64,000 nucleotides of DNA from Algibacter amylolyticus (GTDB taxonomy: Bacteria; Bacteroidota; Bacteroidia; Flavobacteriales; Flavobacteriaceae). Position 1 is the stretch's first letter. Each line of letters begins with the position of its first letter. The notes below the pieces were generated by a model, which had not been told where the DNA came from, made no database searches, and was given only the letters and a program-made list of their open reading frames with translations. Positions 20,006 through 29,412 of the stretch are shown here, one piece after another. A program made the translations under genes and the position numbers. The stretch is taken from the NCBI RefSeq assembly GCF_014202225.1, contig NZ_JACHGE010000011.1, positions 46,089 to 110,088 of the forward strand, read 5' to 3'.

Positions 20006-20096
20006 GGGCGTTACCCAAAAAGGGTCGGGCTTTCCGTTGTATCTTTTTTTGCCATTTATGGCAGCAAAAAAAGGATGTCACTTCAATCCCTAACGC
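20006..20096 (+). repeat. Dispersed hairpin repeat, copy 2
   Basis: About 91 bp matching the minus strand of 6265-6353, with conserved GGGTCGGGCTTT, the T-run/GCC/GGC/A-run hairpin, and CAATCCCTAACGC at the end. It fills much of the 290-bp gap between the DUF2126 and ATP-grasp genes. Confidence 0.7.
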
Positions 20097-20193
20097 AATG
20101 GTGCGCACAACCCAAAAACAGTGCAATCCCAGGCTATTTTCTTTAAATAAAAAACCATATCACATCTTTAGTACTTATAACAAGATTTTACAT

Positions 20194-20201
20194 TAATTTT
20201 G
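20194..20201 (+). promoter_or_regulatory. Putative -7 box for the ATP-grasp/alpha-E gene
   Basis: TAATTTTG matches TAnnTTTG and sits 20 bp before the ATG at 20222, which would give a short leader. If real, the ATP-grasp and second transglutaminase genes have a promoter of their own after the repeat. No obvious -33 box. Confidence 0.45.
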
Positions 20202-20221
20202 CATTTCCATAATATCAAAAA

Positions 20222-22783
20222 ATGCCCATTACAACTAAACCATTATTCCAGGATTACTTTTCTGATTTTAAAGGCTACGACGAGGTTTTAAAACCCGATA
20301 TGTCTATTAATACAGAATGGAAAACACTGTTAAGCAAATTTTCCGAAGTCGGCACCGAAAATCTTCTCTCTAAACAAGACGAGATAAATTGGCTCATGGA
20401 AGAAAATGGTGTAACCTATAACGTGTATAACGATCCACATGGTCTTAACCGTTCTTGGGGTTTAAATGTAGTACCTTATGTTATCCATCAAACCGAATGG
20501 GAATCAACCATAGAAAAAGGTATTAAACAACGCGCCGAATTATTAAACCTTATTTTAAAAGATATTTATGGGAAGCGCGAACTAATTAAAAACGGTATTG
20601 TACCCGAAGAGGTTGTTTTAGCACACCGTGGTTTTTTACGTCAATGCGATCAAATTCAATATAAAACAGCAAAACAATTACAAATCTACTCGTTAGATTT
20701 AGCTCGTGGACCCGATGGCCGTATGTGGGTAGTTAGCGATCGTACGCAAGCGCCTTCTGGTATGGGTTATGCTCTAGAGAACAGGTATGCGCTTAACCGT
20801 GTCGTGCCAGATATGTTCGAAAATATTAATGTTAAACAACCACTTGCGTTTTTTAACGATTTAAAACAAATGCTAATTGATGCGGCTCCGCAAAACCAGA
20901 GCAACCCTAATATAGTTATCCTTACTCCTGGTCCGCATAACGAAACGTATTTCGAGCATTCGTATCTGGCTTCATTTTTAGGATATCCTTTAGTAATGGG
21001 TAGCGATTTAGTGGTGCGTAATGGTAAGTTATGGCTTAAAACACTTAAAAAACTAAAGCAGGTCGATGTGGTTCTAAGACGTGTAGACGATGCTTTTATG
21101 GACCCTTTAGAGCTACGAGAAGATTCTTATTTAGGCGTTGCAGGTTTACTAGAAGTGGTAAGAGAGCAACAAGTAGCTGTAGTAAATCCTATTGGTTCTG
21201 GTATTTTAGATAATTCGGGCTTAATTCCGTTTATGAATGCCATTTGCAAGTACTTTTTTAAAGAACCTTTAATACTGCCGCAAATTGCATCGTGGTGGTG
21301 CGGACAAAAAAAGGAATTCGATTATGTTATAGAGCATTTAAAGGATTTGGTGGTAAAACGTATAGATCGTTCTAACCGAGAAAATATTTATTTCTGCGAG
21401 TTTCTGGACGACGATGCGCTTAAAAAATTAAAAGACGAAATTGCCTTAGCACCTTATCAATTTGTGGCTCAAGAAAAAATATCCTTTTCAACAGCACCAA
21501 ATTTTGTAAAAGGCAAATTAGAACCTCGAAAAGTATCCTGTCGTACCTTTGCCATTGCTAAAAAAGATGGTTACAGCGTAATGCCTGGTGGCTTAGTGCG
21601 TGTGGCAGCCGATAGAAAAAAGATATTTGTATCCAATCAACGTGGAGGTATAAGTAAAGATTTCTGGATAGTTTCAGATGCTGTTCAAAACCCGTTACGT
21701 AATTACGCTTGGGATTCGTCCTCAAACAATACTATTTCGGATATTAATGATTTATCGAGTAACACCGCCGAAAACCTATTTTGGTCGGGGCGCTATTTAG
21801 GGCGTTCTTTAGTAACCGCTCGTTATTTACGCGTGGTACTTAATAGAATGAATCAAGAGAAATCCACCACACGTAAATCAGATTCAGATACCTTAATTTT
21901 ACTGTTTCAATCTATAACCAACATCACCTCTACATTCCCTGGGTTTGTTGGCGAAGGTGCCGAAGCGCGATTAAAAGAGCCTTTAAAGGAAATTTTATCT
22001 TTAATAAAAGACGAAACACGCGTTGGTAGCTTAGCACAAACCATGAATAGCTTTAACAACGCTTATTACTCGTTACGAAGCTTATGGTCTAAAGACATGT
22101 GGCGCGTTTTTGATGGCATTAAAAAACAATGGGAAAACTTTTTAGGAACTAAAGACTTTTCCATTAATAAACTTATAAAATTTCTAGACCGCATTATAAC
22201 ACGCCTTATTGCTTTTATGGCACTTATTGAAGAAAGCATATTAGTAAACCAAGGCTTATTATTATATTTTATTGGCTTGCAAACCGAACAATCGATGATG
22301 CATGTCGAAAAATGCCGATCGCTACTGGTTATAAACTACGAAGAGCAAGTACAATACGAAGTTTTAGAAGCCTTTTTAAACAGTAACGAAAGTCTTAATA
22401 TTTACAGATACAGCTACCGCTCGTACCTTAGTGTAGAAAACGTAATTAAACTGTTATTACTAGATAAAGATTATGCTAAATCTTTAACCTATAAAATTTC
22501 ACGTATAGAAAAGGATGTTAACAAACTCCCCTATTCCGAAGGCTCTAACGCTGTTGCAGCTTGTAAAGCCAAAATTTTAAAAGCACATGCTAAAATTGAA
22601 AGTTTAACTATAGAGCATCTTTTAACATTAAACGACGACCAGACCATACGACAAAATCTAGATGATGCCTTAGCCGAAATTAGCGAGCTATTGCATGAAA
22701 CATCTATGGAGGTTTCAAATACCTATTTCAACCATTCGTACACTCAAAAACAACTGACCAACCAAAACTTTCCACTACAATAA
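20222..22783 (+). CDS. Circularly permuted ATP-grasp / alpha-E fusion protein
   Basis: An 853-aa protein. Residues about 10-490 match the circularly permuted ATP-grasp (DUF404/DUF407) family: SDRTQAPSGMGYALENR, ILTPGPHNETYFEH, and VNPIGSGILDN. Residues about 515-840 match the helical alpha-E domain (AENLFWSGRYLGRSLVTARYL). In many bacteria these are separate genes; here they are fused. The ATP-grasp half should form amide bonds from a carboxylate via acyl-phosphate; alpha-E has no known activity. It is 2 bp from the downstream transglutaminase, so these two are cotranscribed. Confidence 0.88.
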   Translation: MPITTKPLFQDYFSDFKGYDEVLKPDMSINTEWKTLLSKFSEVGTENLLSKQDEINWLMEENGVTYNVYNDPHGLNRSWGLNVVPYVIHQTEWESTIEKGIKQRAELLNLILKDIYGKRELIKNGIVPEEVVLAHRGFLRQCDQIQYKTAKQLQIYSLDLARGPDGRMWVVSDRTQAPSGMGYALENRYALNRVVPDMFENINVKQPLAFFNDLKQMLIDAAPQNQSNPNIVILTPGPHNETYFEHSYLASFLGYPLVMGSDLVVRNGKLWLKTLKKLKQVDVVLRRVDDAFMDPLELREDSYLGVAGLLEVVREQQVAVVNPIGSGILDNSGLIPFMNAICKYFFKEPLILPQIASWWCGQKKEFDYVIEHLKDLVVKRIDRSNRENIYFCEFLDDDALKKLKDEIALAPYQFVAQEKISFSTAPNFVKGKLEPRKVSCRTFAIAKKDGYSVMPGGLVRVAADRKKIFVSNQRGGISKDFWIVSDAVQNPLRNYAWDSSSNNTISDINDLSSNTAENLFWSGRYLGRSLVTARYLRVVLNRMNQEKSTTRKSDSDTLILLFQSITNITSTFPGFVGEGAEARLKEPLKEILSLIKDETRVGSLAQTMNSFNNAYYSLRSLWSKDMWRVFDGIKKQWENFLGTKDFSINKLIKFLDRIITRLIAFMALIEESILVNQGLLLYFIGLQTEQSMMHVEKCRSLLVINYEEQVQYEVLEAFLNSNESLNIYRYSYRSYLSVENVIKLLLLDKDYAKSLTYKISRIEKDVNKLPYSEGSNAVAACKAKILKAHAKIESLTIEHLLTLNDDQTIRQNLDDALAEISELLHETSMEVSNTYFNHSYTQKQLTNQNFPLQ

Positions 22784-22785
22784 CC

Positions 22786-23676
22786 ATGTTATTTCAAATA
22801 TCGCATACTACAAGTTATATATATGAAGTTGGTGTAACCTTCTGCCATAATATTGCCACCATAAAACCAAAGGATATGTTGGGACAAAAAGTGGTGGATT
22901 ATAAACTAGAAATTAGCCCAACGCCAACCGAATTCTCGGAGAAACTGGATTTTTTTGGTAATACCATTACGCGGTTCTCTATACAGGAGCAGCATAAAAC
23001 CTTAAAAGTAACTGCGCTTAGTAAAATACTACGCGACCATACGCTAGAACCAGATATTTATAAATCGGAAAGCGGTCAAAAAATCACTTTAATAGAAGCT
23101 TTAGCAGCGCTAAAAACAGAAAATCGAGGTCATTTAGATATTAAACAGTTTGTATTAGAATCTATTTTAATTGCCAATATATCCAAAGATATTAGAGCTT
23201 ACGCCGAAGTATCTTTTAAACCCAATCGCCCTATTTTTGAAGCGGCTTACGAGCTCATGGAACGCATTTTTAAAGATTTTGAGTTTAACCCTAATGTTAC
23301 AAACGTAGCCACGCCAATACACGAGGTTATGGTAAACAAAAAAGGGGTTTGTCAGGATTTTGCACAAATAGCCATTGCTTGTATTCGTTCGGTAGGATTG
23401 CCAGCGCGTTATGTAAGCGGTTATATTGAAACTTTACCTCCTCCAGGAAAAGAAAAATTAGTTGGTACCGATGCTTCTCATGCTTGGTTTTCAATTTATA
23501 TCCCGTCGTTTGGCTGGGTAGATTTCGATCCTACAAACAACCAAATACCAAAAGACCAACATATTGTTGTGGCTTATGGCCGCGATTATTACGATGTGCC
23601 ACCTTTAAAAGGTGTTATATATAGTTCGGGAGCCAATAAAATGAAAGTGGCTGTAGACATTCGTCCTGCGGTTTAG
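22786..23676 (+). CDS. Transglutaminase family protein (second copy of the module)
   Basis: A 296-aa protein with the same order as the first third of 16605-19931: beta-rich N-terminal domain (1-85), then the transglutaminase core with Cys189 (KGVCQDFAQIA), His232 (ASHAWFSIY) and Asp248 (VDFDPTNN). The triad is complete. No signal peptide, so it acts in the cytoplasm. Start codon follows the ATP-grasp stop by 2 bp. It is the expected protease or transferase partner of the ligase. Confidence 0.9.
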   Translation: MLFQISHTTSYIYEVGVTFCHNIATIKPKDMLGQKVVDYKLEISPTPTEFSEKLDFFGNTITRFSIQEQHKTLKVTALSKILRDHTLEPDIYKSESGQKITLIEALAALKTENRGHLDIKQFVLESILIANISKDIRAYAEVSFKPNRPIFEAAYELMERIFKDFEFNPNVTNVATPIHEVMVNKKGVCQDFAQIAIACIRSVGLPARYVSGYIETLPPPGKEKLVGTDASHAWFSIYIPSFGWVDFDPTNNQIPKDQHIVVAYGRDYYDVPPLKGVIYSSGANKMKVAVDIRPAV

Positions 23677-23702
23677 GGTAGCTTTTATGAATTAGTTTTT
23701 TG

Positions 23703-23829
23703 GCTAACACAAGCATCCTCCTTATGCCGTTATACTATCTAAAACCAATTAGCTTCAATATCTATACTCTAATGTTATATTCGATACTTCATTTACTCTT
23801 ACTGCCACGAGCAGGACGCTCGTGGTAGC
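23703..23829 (+). repeat. REPIN-like 127-bp repeat, copy A
   Basis: Same length and orientation as 26778-26904, with conserved blocks in the arms and centre (TTTACTCTTA.. near 3' end). Each end is a small palindrome; the right end is CACGAGCAGGACGCTCGTGG. It lies 22 bp from the stop codon of the glycoside hydrolase gene. This is the structure of paired REP sequences. Confidence 0.7.
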
Positions 23830-23850
23830 AGAACTTTTTGATACATTATA

Positions 23851-25890
23851 TTATTTTTTAAATATTATTTTTTTACTAAAATTAGTGCTTTCAATATTAA
23901 AATTTAGGAGATACATACCCGTTGTAATATTAATGTTTTTATCAGAAAGTATTTTAATTGTATGTTGTCCAGCAACTAAGGTTTCATCAATTATTGTATT
24001 AATTTTTCTTCCATTTAAACTATAAATTGCTATTTCAACATGTTCGCTTTTTATTAAATTAAAATTAATTGACATTTCAGTTGAAAAAGGGTTAGGATTA
24101 AGGTTAACTTGGTATTTACTTATATCGTTAATTTTTTCTATTCCTAAGTTAGATGCATTACTCAAATACATAGCAATATCTACCTGAAAGTTTGGAATAC
24201 TCAAATTTAAAACACCGTTTGTACTCTCAATATTTTCATTAGAAATTAGACTACCAGAGTTTGGGTCATACCAACTTATGTCCCAAGTACTATCAGGAAC
24301 TGAAAGTTGTATGCTTTTATTAATTACGTTGTTATCATGGTTTGAGTAATGATGCAGATACATCAAATACTCATTTTCAGCACCAAAACAGTAAGCTCGT
24401 ATATTTGAAGTATCTATATTGCTTATTACAGCGTTTTTAGGTGTAAAGTTTTTTACATTTACAATATTCGATGTAATAAGTCCGAAGCTATTAATCCATT
24501 CTAAAGTTTCTATATTATATTCAATTCCTGTAGTAGAATTATCGCCTCTTAACCAGTATAAGGCATTCCCTCCAGAAACAAAGGCTGTCCAATAACCAAT
24601 TCTATCAAAATAATGTTCAGATTCGGGTATATTATTATCAAAGTCTCCACTACCATATTCACCAATTAAAATCGGTTTTTCATAGCTATCGTAGAAATAA
24701 GAAACATCTTCATTCATCATAAAATCAATTGTAAATTCACTATCATAACCATGCCAAGGATAAACATGGAAATCAACTATTTCATTTGAAGGTAAATCAT
24801 GTAATTCTGAATCAAAAGCATAGTCGAATGCCCAGTATGAAGCCGCATGCGCTCTGTTGTACGGGTCGTTATTTGTTATAACTTCATCTATAGAGTTAAT
24901 CCAATCTTTTGAGGTATACTTTCCCCATTCGTTATTATATTCCCAGGCCAGTATATTTTGAAAAGCGCCATACCTGTTTACAATATATTTTACATATTTT
25001 TTTACATAGTCATGGCCTTCATCGGTTGTTGTAGAATACATGTTTGTAGGGCTTGTATAATAACCTCCGTTTTCGACACTCCAAGGGGATTGATTAAAGG
25101 TGTAAACATTACCATCATCATGAATAGTAAATAAGCAAGGATAAATATTTATTCCATTATCGGAAGCATCTTGAAACCATTTGTCTATTAGTTTCGCATT
25201 TTCAGTATCATATTTATCAAGACTACCAGAGTTTTGCAATAAGTTGGCATGTCCTTCAAATGTATTCCATTCCATAACAGGAGGCGCCCACTCTTGGTGA
25301 AACATTTGTAATCGGTACGTATTTATATTTTTTTGGGCTAAATATTGCCACATTAGTTTTGTCATATTTTCGTCGGCTGGCGATGGTGTATTGGGTATGC
25401 CAAGAAAGGCTGCTGTAACAGGAGGCGTATGCCCATTTATACCATTTATTAATACGTTTGTGCCATCACTATACTTAAAATTATATGAGTTTTCCTCACT
25501 TACTTGAATAAAACCATGATTGCTATTAGCAGGTAAACATTCAAAATTATCTGTAAACTCAAAAGTATTGGTAGGTGTTTTAAACGCTATGGAATAATTC
25601 CAAATCCCTTCCTTGGTTGGAGAAAATCTAAGTTTCCATGTGTCTTCATCGTAATAAAAACCGCCAACTTTTAAAATTTCATTATCTGGACTAGTAAATG
25701 TTCCAATAATCTCCACATCCCAAAATGGATTTGAATAATTAGTTTCATCACTATTAAAGCTAACCTCATAAATTGACCATTTTGAAACATTATTAGGTTC
25801 GGGTGTATTTAAAGTTACTTGAGATGCCATTTCTAGCACAAAACAAAATTGAATACATATTACAAACCAAATGCGTTTTAAATTTCTCAT
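23851..25890 (-). CDS. Secreted glycoside hydrolase (DUF5060 + TIM barrel) with T9SS sorting tail
   Basis: A 679-aa exported protein: signal peptide (about 1-23), a DUF5060-type beta sandwich (about 28-105), a GH5/clan-A-like barrel (about 125-480), a C-terminal beta domain, and a Por secretion tail (about 600-679, with NPNPFSTEMSI and GMYLLNFNI). Probable acid/base Glu321 (EYNNEWG) and nucleophile Glu411 (ILIGEYGSG). It should be exported by type IX secretion to the cell surface or medium. Substrate unknown; no sus-like transporter genes are near, so it stands alone beside REPIN-like DNA. Confidence 0.85.
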   Translation of the reverse strand: MRNLKRIWFVICIQFCFVLEMASQVTLNTPEPNNVSKWSIYEVSFNSDETNYSNPFWDVEIIGTFTSPDNEILKVGGFYYDEDTWKLRFSPTKEGIWNYSIAFKTPTNTFEFTDNFECLPANSNHGFIQVSEENSYNFKYSDGTNVLINGINGHTPPVTAAFLGIPNTPSPADENMTKLMWQYLAQKNINTYRLQMFHQEWAPPVMEWNTFEGHANLLQNSGSLDKYDTENAKLIDKWFQDASDNGINIYPCLFTIHDDGNVYTFNQSPWSVENGGYYTSPTNMYSTTTDEGHDYVKKYVKYIVNRYGAFQNILAWEYNNEWGKYTSKDWINSIDEVITNNDPYNRAHAASYWAFDYAFDSELHDLPSNEIVDFHVYPWHGYDSEFTIDFMMNEDVSYFYDSYEKPILIGEYGSGDFDNNIPESEHYFDRIGYWTAFVSGGNALYWLRGDNSTTGIEYNIETLEWINSFGLITSNIVNVKNFTPKNAVISNIDTSNIRAYCFGAENEYLMYLHHYSNHDNNVINKSIQLSVPDSTWDISWYDPNSGSLISNENIESTNGVLNLSIPNFQVDIAMYLSNASNLGIEKINDISKYQVNLNPNPFSTEMSINFNLIKSEHVEIAIYSLNGRKINTIIDETLVAGQHTIKILSDKNINITTGMYLLNFNIESTNFSKKIIFKK

Positions 25891-26297
25891 ACTTTATTTA
25901 TTTTAAATTATAGTATTTAATAAACGATCTCTATTATATAATTGATTTCGTTTTAGCATAGATACCGAGTGTATTGTTAGGTAGTCTCATTCGCCTTAAT
26001 TGCGGTACCACATTCTAGTGTGACGTTTTTCTTCAATTGTTGCTTTAAAGAAAATCCATATAATTTAATGCTTTAACGTTCGTTTTTATTTTTATTTGGG
26101 CAAATATTTAAATCCTTTTTCGGTATCACAATTTTTATTCAAAAGGTTTTGGTTGATACTCAAATGTGGCACAACGTCTTATATAGTAACTTTTGTTACC
26201 ACTTACCCATAAACTAGCTAGAATACAGCCTATTAGCCTTGTAAATATATAAACAATAAATGTAATCCATTACGTATTACACCTAAGATAAAGACCA
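25891..26297. other. Gap without a gene; left part of a diverged duplication
   Basis: About 400 bp of AT-rich DNA with no credible open frame. The last part (from about 26180) aligns with 29283-29412, the region 3' of the ABC gene, including an identical TGTAATCCATTACGTATTAC block. The first 290 bp match nothing else in the window. Confidence 0.6.
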
Positions 26298-26466
26298 CTA
26301 GTCGAATAATTTACGCCCTACAGGGCCCATTGATTGCGGTGTAATTTCAAAAACAAAATTTGGTGTGCTAAATTCTTCTTTTGTGTGCGAAACGAAAATA
26401 ATAGCCGTGTCGTTTTATTAGTTTTTTTGGTTTGCCAATTTTAAGAATAGTTTGGCAACAGCATCG
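26298..26466 (-). pseudogene. Decayed C-terminal fragment of the neighbouring ABC protein gene
   Basis: Read on the minus strand it gives DAVAKLFLKLANQKN, two stops, then TAIIFVSHTKEEF and FVFEITPQSMGPVGRKLFD, which matches in the same frame the end of the ABC protein at 29413-30630 (DADAKLFSELVNKIAQE, TAIIYVSHRKEEF, FVFELTPHPTGSVGRQLFA). There are two consecutive in-frame TAA codons and no upstream part. The copy has diverged, so it is either old or came from a related species. Confidence 0.85.
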
Positions 26467-26484
26467 GAAATTACAAGTAACTTT

Positions 26485-26742
26485 TTACCCTAAAAAATAG
26501 GTTAATAGTATTGTAATGGATATATAAAAGATCATCCCGTACAGCCTCATTTCCGAAGCCTGTTTTATTTTACGCTCAAACCCAAATTTTTTAAATCGTG
26601 CCATTTCCGAGACATTAAAATCTGTGTTTTCCCATTTGCTAATTTTAGCAAACCCTATAGGTATAAAAAAGAAACTTGCAGCTTCTGAATTACTCAAAGG
26701 TGCATGTTTTCGTTTCTCAATATTGTCTTCCTCAAGGTTCAT
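26485..26742 (-). CDS. Small protein with C-terminal membrane helix, unknown
   Basis: About 85 aa from the ATG at 26742 (an upstream Met at 26763 is possible). The sequence MNLEEDNIEKRKHAPLSNSEAASFFFIPIG is polar then hydrophobic, followed by a basic middle (FERKIKQASEMR) and a C-terminal membrane helix (MIFYISITILLTYFLG). I do not recognise a family. It sits between the ABC pseudogene fragment and a REPIN-like repeat. The mixed composition and plausible topology argue that it is a gene rather than noise. Confidence 0.5.
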   Translation of the reverse strand: MNLEEDNIEKRKHAPLSNSEAASFFFIPIGFAKISKWENTDFNVSEMARFKKFGFERKIKQASEMRLYGMIFYISITILLTYFLG

Positions 26743-26777
26743 TTTCCCGTATGCAATATGCAATTGTTTATTTCAGT

Positions 26778-26904
26778 GCTAGCGCAAGCATCTTGCTTGT
26801 GCCGTTACACTAACTTAAACCAACTTGCTTCAACATCTTTACTCTAATCTTAAAATAGATACTTTACTTACTCTTGACGTCACGAGCGGGACGCTCGCGC
26901 TAGC
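26778..26904 (+). repeat. REPIN-like 127-bp repeat, copy B
   Basis: Terminal 27-bp arms (26778-26804 and, inverted, 26878-26904) match at 21 of 27 positions, both starting GCTAGCGC. Each arm itself folds (GCAAGCATCTTGCTTGTGC on the left, CGAGCGGGACGCTCG on the right). Same length and orientation as 23703-23829. It ends 12 bp from the stop codon of the AAA ATPase gene. Confidence 0.75.
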
Positions 26905-26916
26905 GGGGGCATTTCG

Positions 26917-29232
26917 TTATTCTTTATTCTCACAAACTTCAATCATTTCTTTATAATGAGTTTTGTCAATTTCTTTAATTAGATTCAAAATATCTTTTAT
27001 AACATTTGAACCTTCGTCCATTTTATTGTCAGAGGAATCATTGTCAAAGTCTTGTGCGTGAGAATATTTGTTAATAAAACGATAGATGTATTCTTCTTTG
27101 TCTTTAAATGATGTGTTTTGAATTCCTTTTTGTAATAATTGTCTAAAATCACGTAACCTTTTAGGGTGTTTGAATCTTAGAAAAGTTTCAAGTATTTTTC
27201 TAGAAGCATTTGCAGATAAATAGGCTTTTTCTAAATCTAAAGCAGTATCATTAGAATAGGTTATTAGTTTTTTAAACAAGTAATGATATTCTGATGTATA
27301 CTCTAAGAGCGTTTGGTCTGCATCTTTAATATAAGAAAACCGCATTTGATTACTATCAAAGTTCGATTCTATTGAGTAAATATTACATACGGTTTTTGGT
27401 TTGGAAGGATCTTTTCCGTGTTTTTGATTTTGCTTTTTATTTTTGGTTTCGAACCAATCTCTTACAAGTCTATAATAGTTGAAATTATGTGTTAATATAA
27501 ATAGTTGTTTTGCTTCATTACAATTTAACTTTAGGTACGAATAAGAACTAAACAAGTTATTCGAATCAAAACTTGAAATTGGGTCGTCAACTATTATGGT
27601 TGTATCTTTTATTTTATTGTCTTGTTCTAATATTTTATTTATAAAATAAACAAAAGCTATTGCTGTTTTTTCTCCTTCACTTAATTGATTCCCTTTAGTG
27701 TTAGGGTTTCCATTTCTTTGTATTTTATAACCACCTTTTTCTTGTGGATCTAGAGCGATATCTTTTCTTCCCAAGAATTTCCATAAATCATTATTAAACT
27801 TTGTAGCACCAAGAGCTTCAGTAGAAATTAATGAATTCAATTGTTTGATTTCCAATTTTACTTTTTCAAGTTCTAATTGAAGTTCCTTGTTTTTTTGAAT
27901 TGTTATTAGTTCAAGGTTTTTTTGCTTATAATAATCATATCTTTTAATTTCATCCTTAATGTATTCAATTTCAAGGTTGTTTTTAGCTTCTTGTATAATT
28001 GTCGAAGCACTTAAATATTTTTTATTATGGTTTTTAATTATTTCTGTTGCCTCTGTATAAAACTGAGTTAAATTCGTCACATCAAAATTTAAAATTAAAA
28101 TTTTAGGAATTTCAAATGGATTTGCAGTCTTGGTTTTAAGTATTTCTTTCCATTTACCAAGTGCTTTTATTAGTTTTTCATTCTCAAAATCAATATTTTT
28201 TTTAATTTTCTCGTATTCAGCTTGATATTCCTTATAGAGTGTTTTGTGAGATGGTAATTCTGTTATTTTTACTTCATCTATCCAAGCAATTGCTTTCGAT
28301 AGTTGCTCCTGTAAATTTTTGAAAGAATCACTAAAATGATTGTTTAAAGTGGAAAGACGTTGTTTAGTAATATTATTTCCACAAAAAGCACAATTGTCAT
28401 CGTCTTTATGTAGTTCAAGACCTAATTTAACCCAATCAGATTTTTTAAAATCATTCTTTAAACTATCAATTACTTCTGATGTTATTTTTGAATTTAATAG
28501 TAAAATTATTTTTTCGTAGCCAGAATTTATTTGAGACAAAACTGAAAAGTCAGGTATTTCAATTTTATCTTTGTCTTGTGGCTTTATAGTTTGAGCTAAT
28601 TTTTCAATTTCTTGAATAGTCAATGAAGTTTTTTTGATATTATCTATATTTTTATTTAAAGAATTTTCAATTTTCGTTTTATTATAATTGGACAAGTGTT
28701 TATCTTCAACCTCAATTAATTGAAACTTTTGTTTAATGTTTTTGGCAGATTCTGATAGGAAATTACTGTTGTTTCTTATTAAACCTTTATTTCCTTTCTT
28801 TTCTCCGTTAAGTATTAATTCATTTTGAGCTATAGACTCACTAATTTTTAATTTTTCTTTTTTCTTATCCTTTAATTTTAATATTTCTTTTTTTTTACCA
28901 TCTGAAACGACAAGAATTCCTTTAATTGTATCGTTCCAATTAATGTTACGTTCTATAAAATCAGCATTGAAAACTTTAATATTAAAATCACTTTCAAATT
29001 TGTCTGATTCGGAATAAGTTTTTCCGCCTTTTTCAAAACTCCATTTTGAATCTGGGAATCTAGATATCGATTCATTTGATTCAATTAAAGAAAATAAATG
29101 TGATATCGTGGATTTACCACTACCATTTAATCCATAAAATAGATTTAGTTTATTAAAAATATTATATGTTGGATTATTCTCAATATTCTTGAATATTCCA
29201 AAATTTGATACTCCTTTAATTTTCTCAATCAT
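26917..29232 (-). CDS. AAA_13-type ATPase with zinc hook, RloC/PrrC-like candidate anticodon nuclease
   Basis: A 771-aa SMC-like ATPase. Walker A GLNGSGKST (34-42), then coiled coil, a Cys281-x-x-Cys284 hook (CAFCGNN), coiled coil, ABC signature LSEGEK (517-522), Walker B TIIVDDPISS (545-554), H-loop His582. The C-terminal about 115 residues are helical and carry Arg678-xxx-Glu682 and Arg718-x6-His725 (RFINKYSH), like the R/E/H set of PrrC/RloC ribonucleases and the Rx4-6H motif of HEPN domains. The nuclease role is inferred. No type I restriction genes are adjacent, unlike prrC. The gene appears more AT-rich than its neighbours. Confidence 0.8.
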   Translation of the reverse strand: MIEKIKGVSNFGIFKNIENNPTYNIFNKLNLFYGLNGSGKSTISHLFSLIESNESISRFPDSKWSFEKGGKTYSESDKFESDFNIKVFNADFIERNINWNDTIKGILVVSDGKKKEILKLKDKKKEKLKISESIAQNELILNGEKKGNKGLIRNNSNFLSESAKNIKQKFQLIEVEDKHLSNYNKTKIENSLNKNIDNIKKTSLTIQEIEKLAQTIKPQDKDKIEIPDFSVLSQINSGYEKIILLLNSKITSEVIDSLKNDFKKSDWVKLGLELHKDDDNCAFCGNNITKQRLSTLNNHFSDSFKNLQEQLSKAIAWIDEVKITELPSHKTLYKEYQAEYEKIKKNIDFENEKLIKALGKWKEILKTKTANPFEIPKILILNFDVTNLTQFYTEATEIIKNHNKKYLSASTIIQEAKNNLEIEYIKDEIKRYDYYKQKNLELITIQKNKELQLELEKVKLEIKQLNSLISTEALGATKFNNDLWKFLGRKDIALDPQEKGGYKIQRNGNPNTKGNQLSEGEKTAIAFVYFINKILEQDNKIKDTTIIVDDPISSFDSNNLFSSYSYLKLNCNEAKQLFILTHNFNYYRLVRDWFETKNKKQNQKHGKDPSKPKTVCNIYSIESNFDSNQMRFSYIKDADQTLLEYTSEYHYLFKKLITYSNDTALDLEKAYLSANASRKILETFLRFKHPKRLRDFRQLLQKGIQNTSFKDKEEYIYRFINKYSHAQDFDNDSSDNKMDEGSNVIKDILNLIKEIDKTHYKEMIEVCENKE

Positions 29233-29412
29233 TTAATTTGGTATATGTTTTTGAGTATGAGTGGTAATGAATGCCAACTCGCTATATAGCAACTTTTACT
29301 AACGTTATCCTGTTAATATATCAGGATACAGCAAATTTTTGTTACTATTACCCTCGTAAATATAAAAACAAATCATGTAATCCATTACGTATTACATCTA
29401 AGATAAATACCA

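Noticed and set aside
25891..26180. Possible decayed gene upstream of the glycoside hydrolase
   Set aside because: No frame on either strand gave recognisable protein similarity, so it is left as a spacer.
26917..29232. Rad50 or SMC housekeeping protein
   Set aside because: Too short, no MRE11-like partner, and the C-terminal domain after the ATPase lobes is not present in Rad50.
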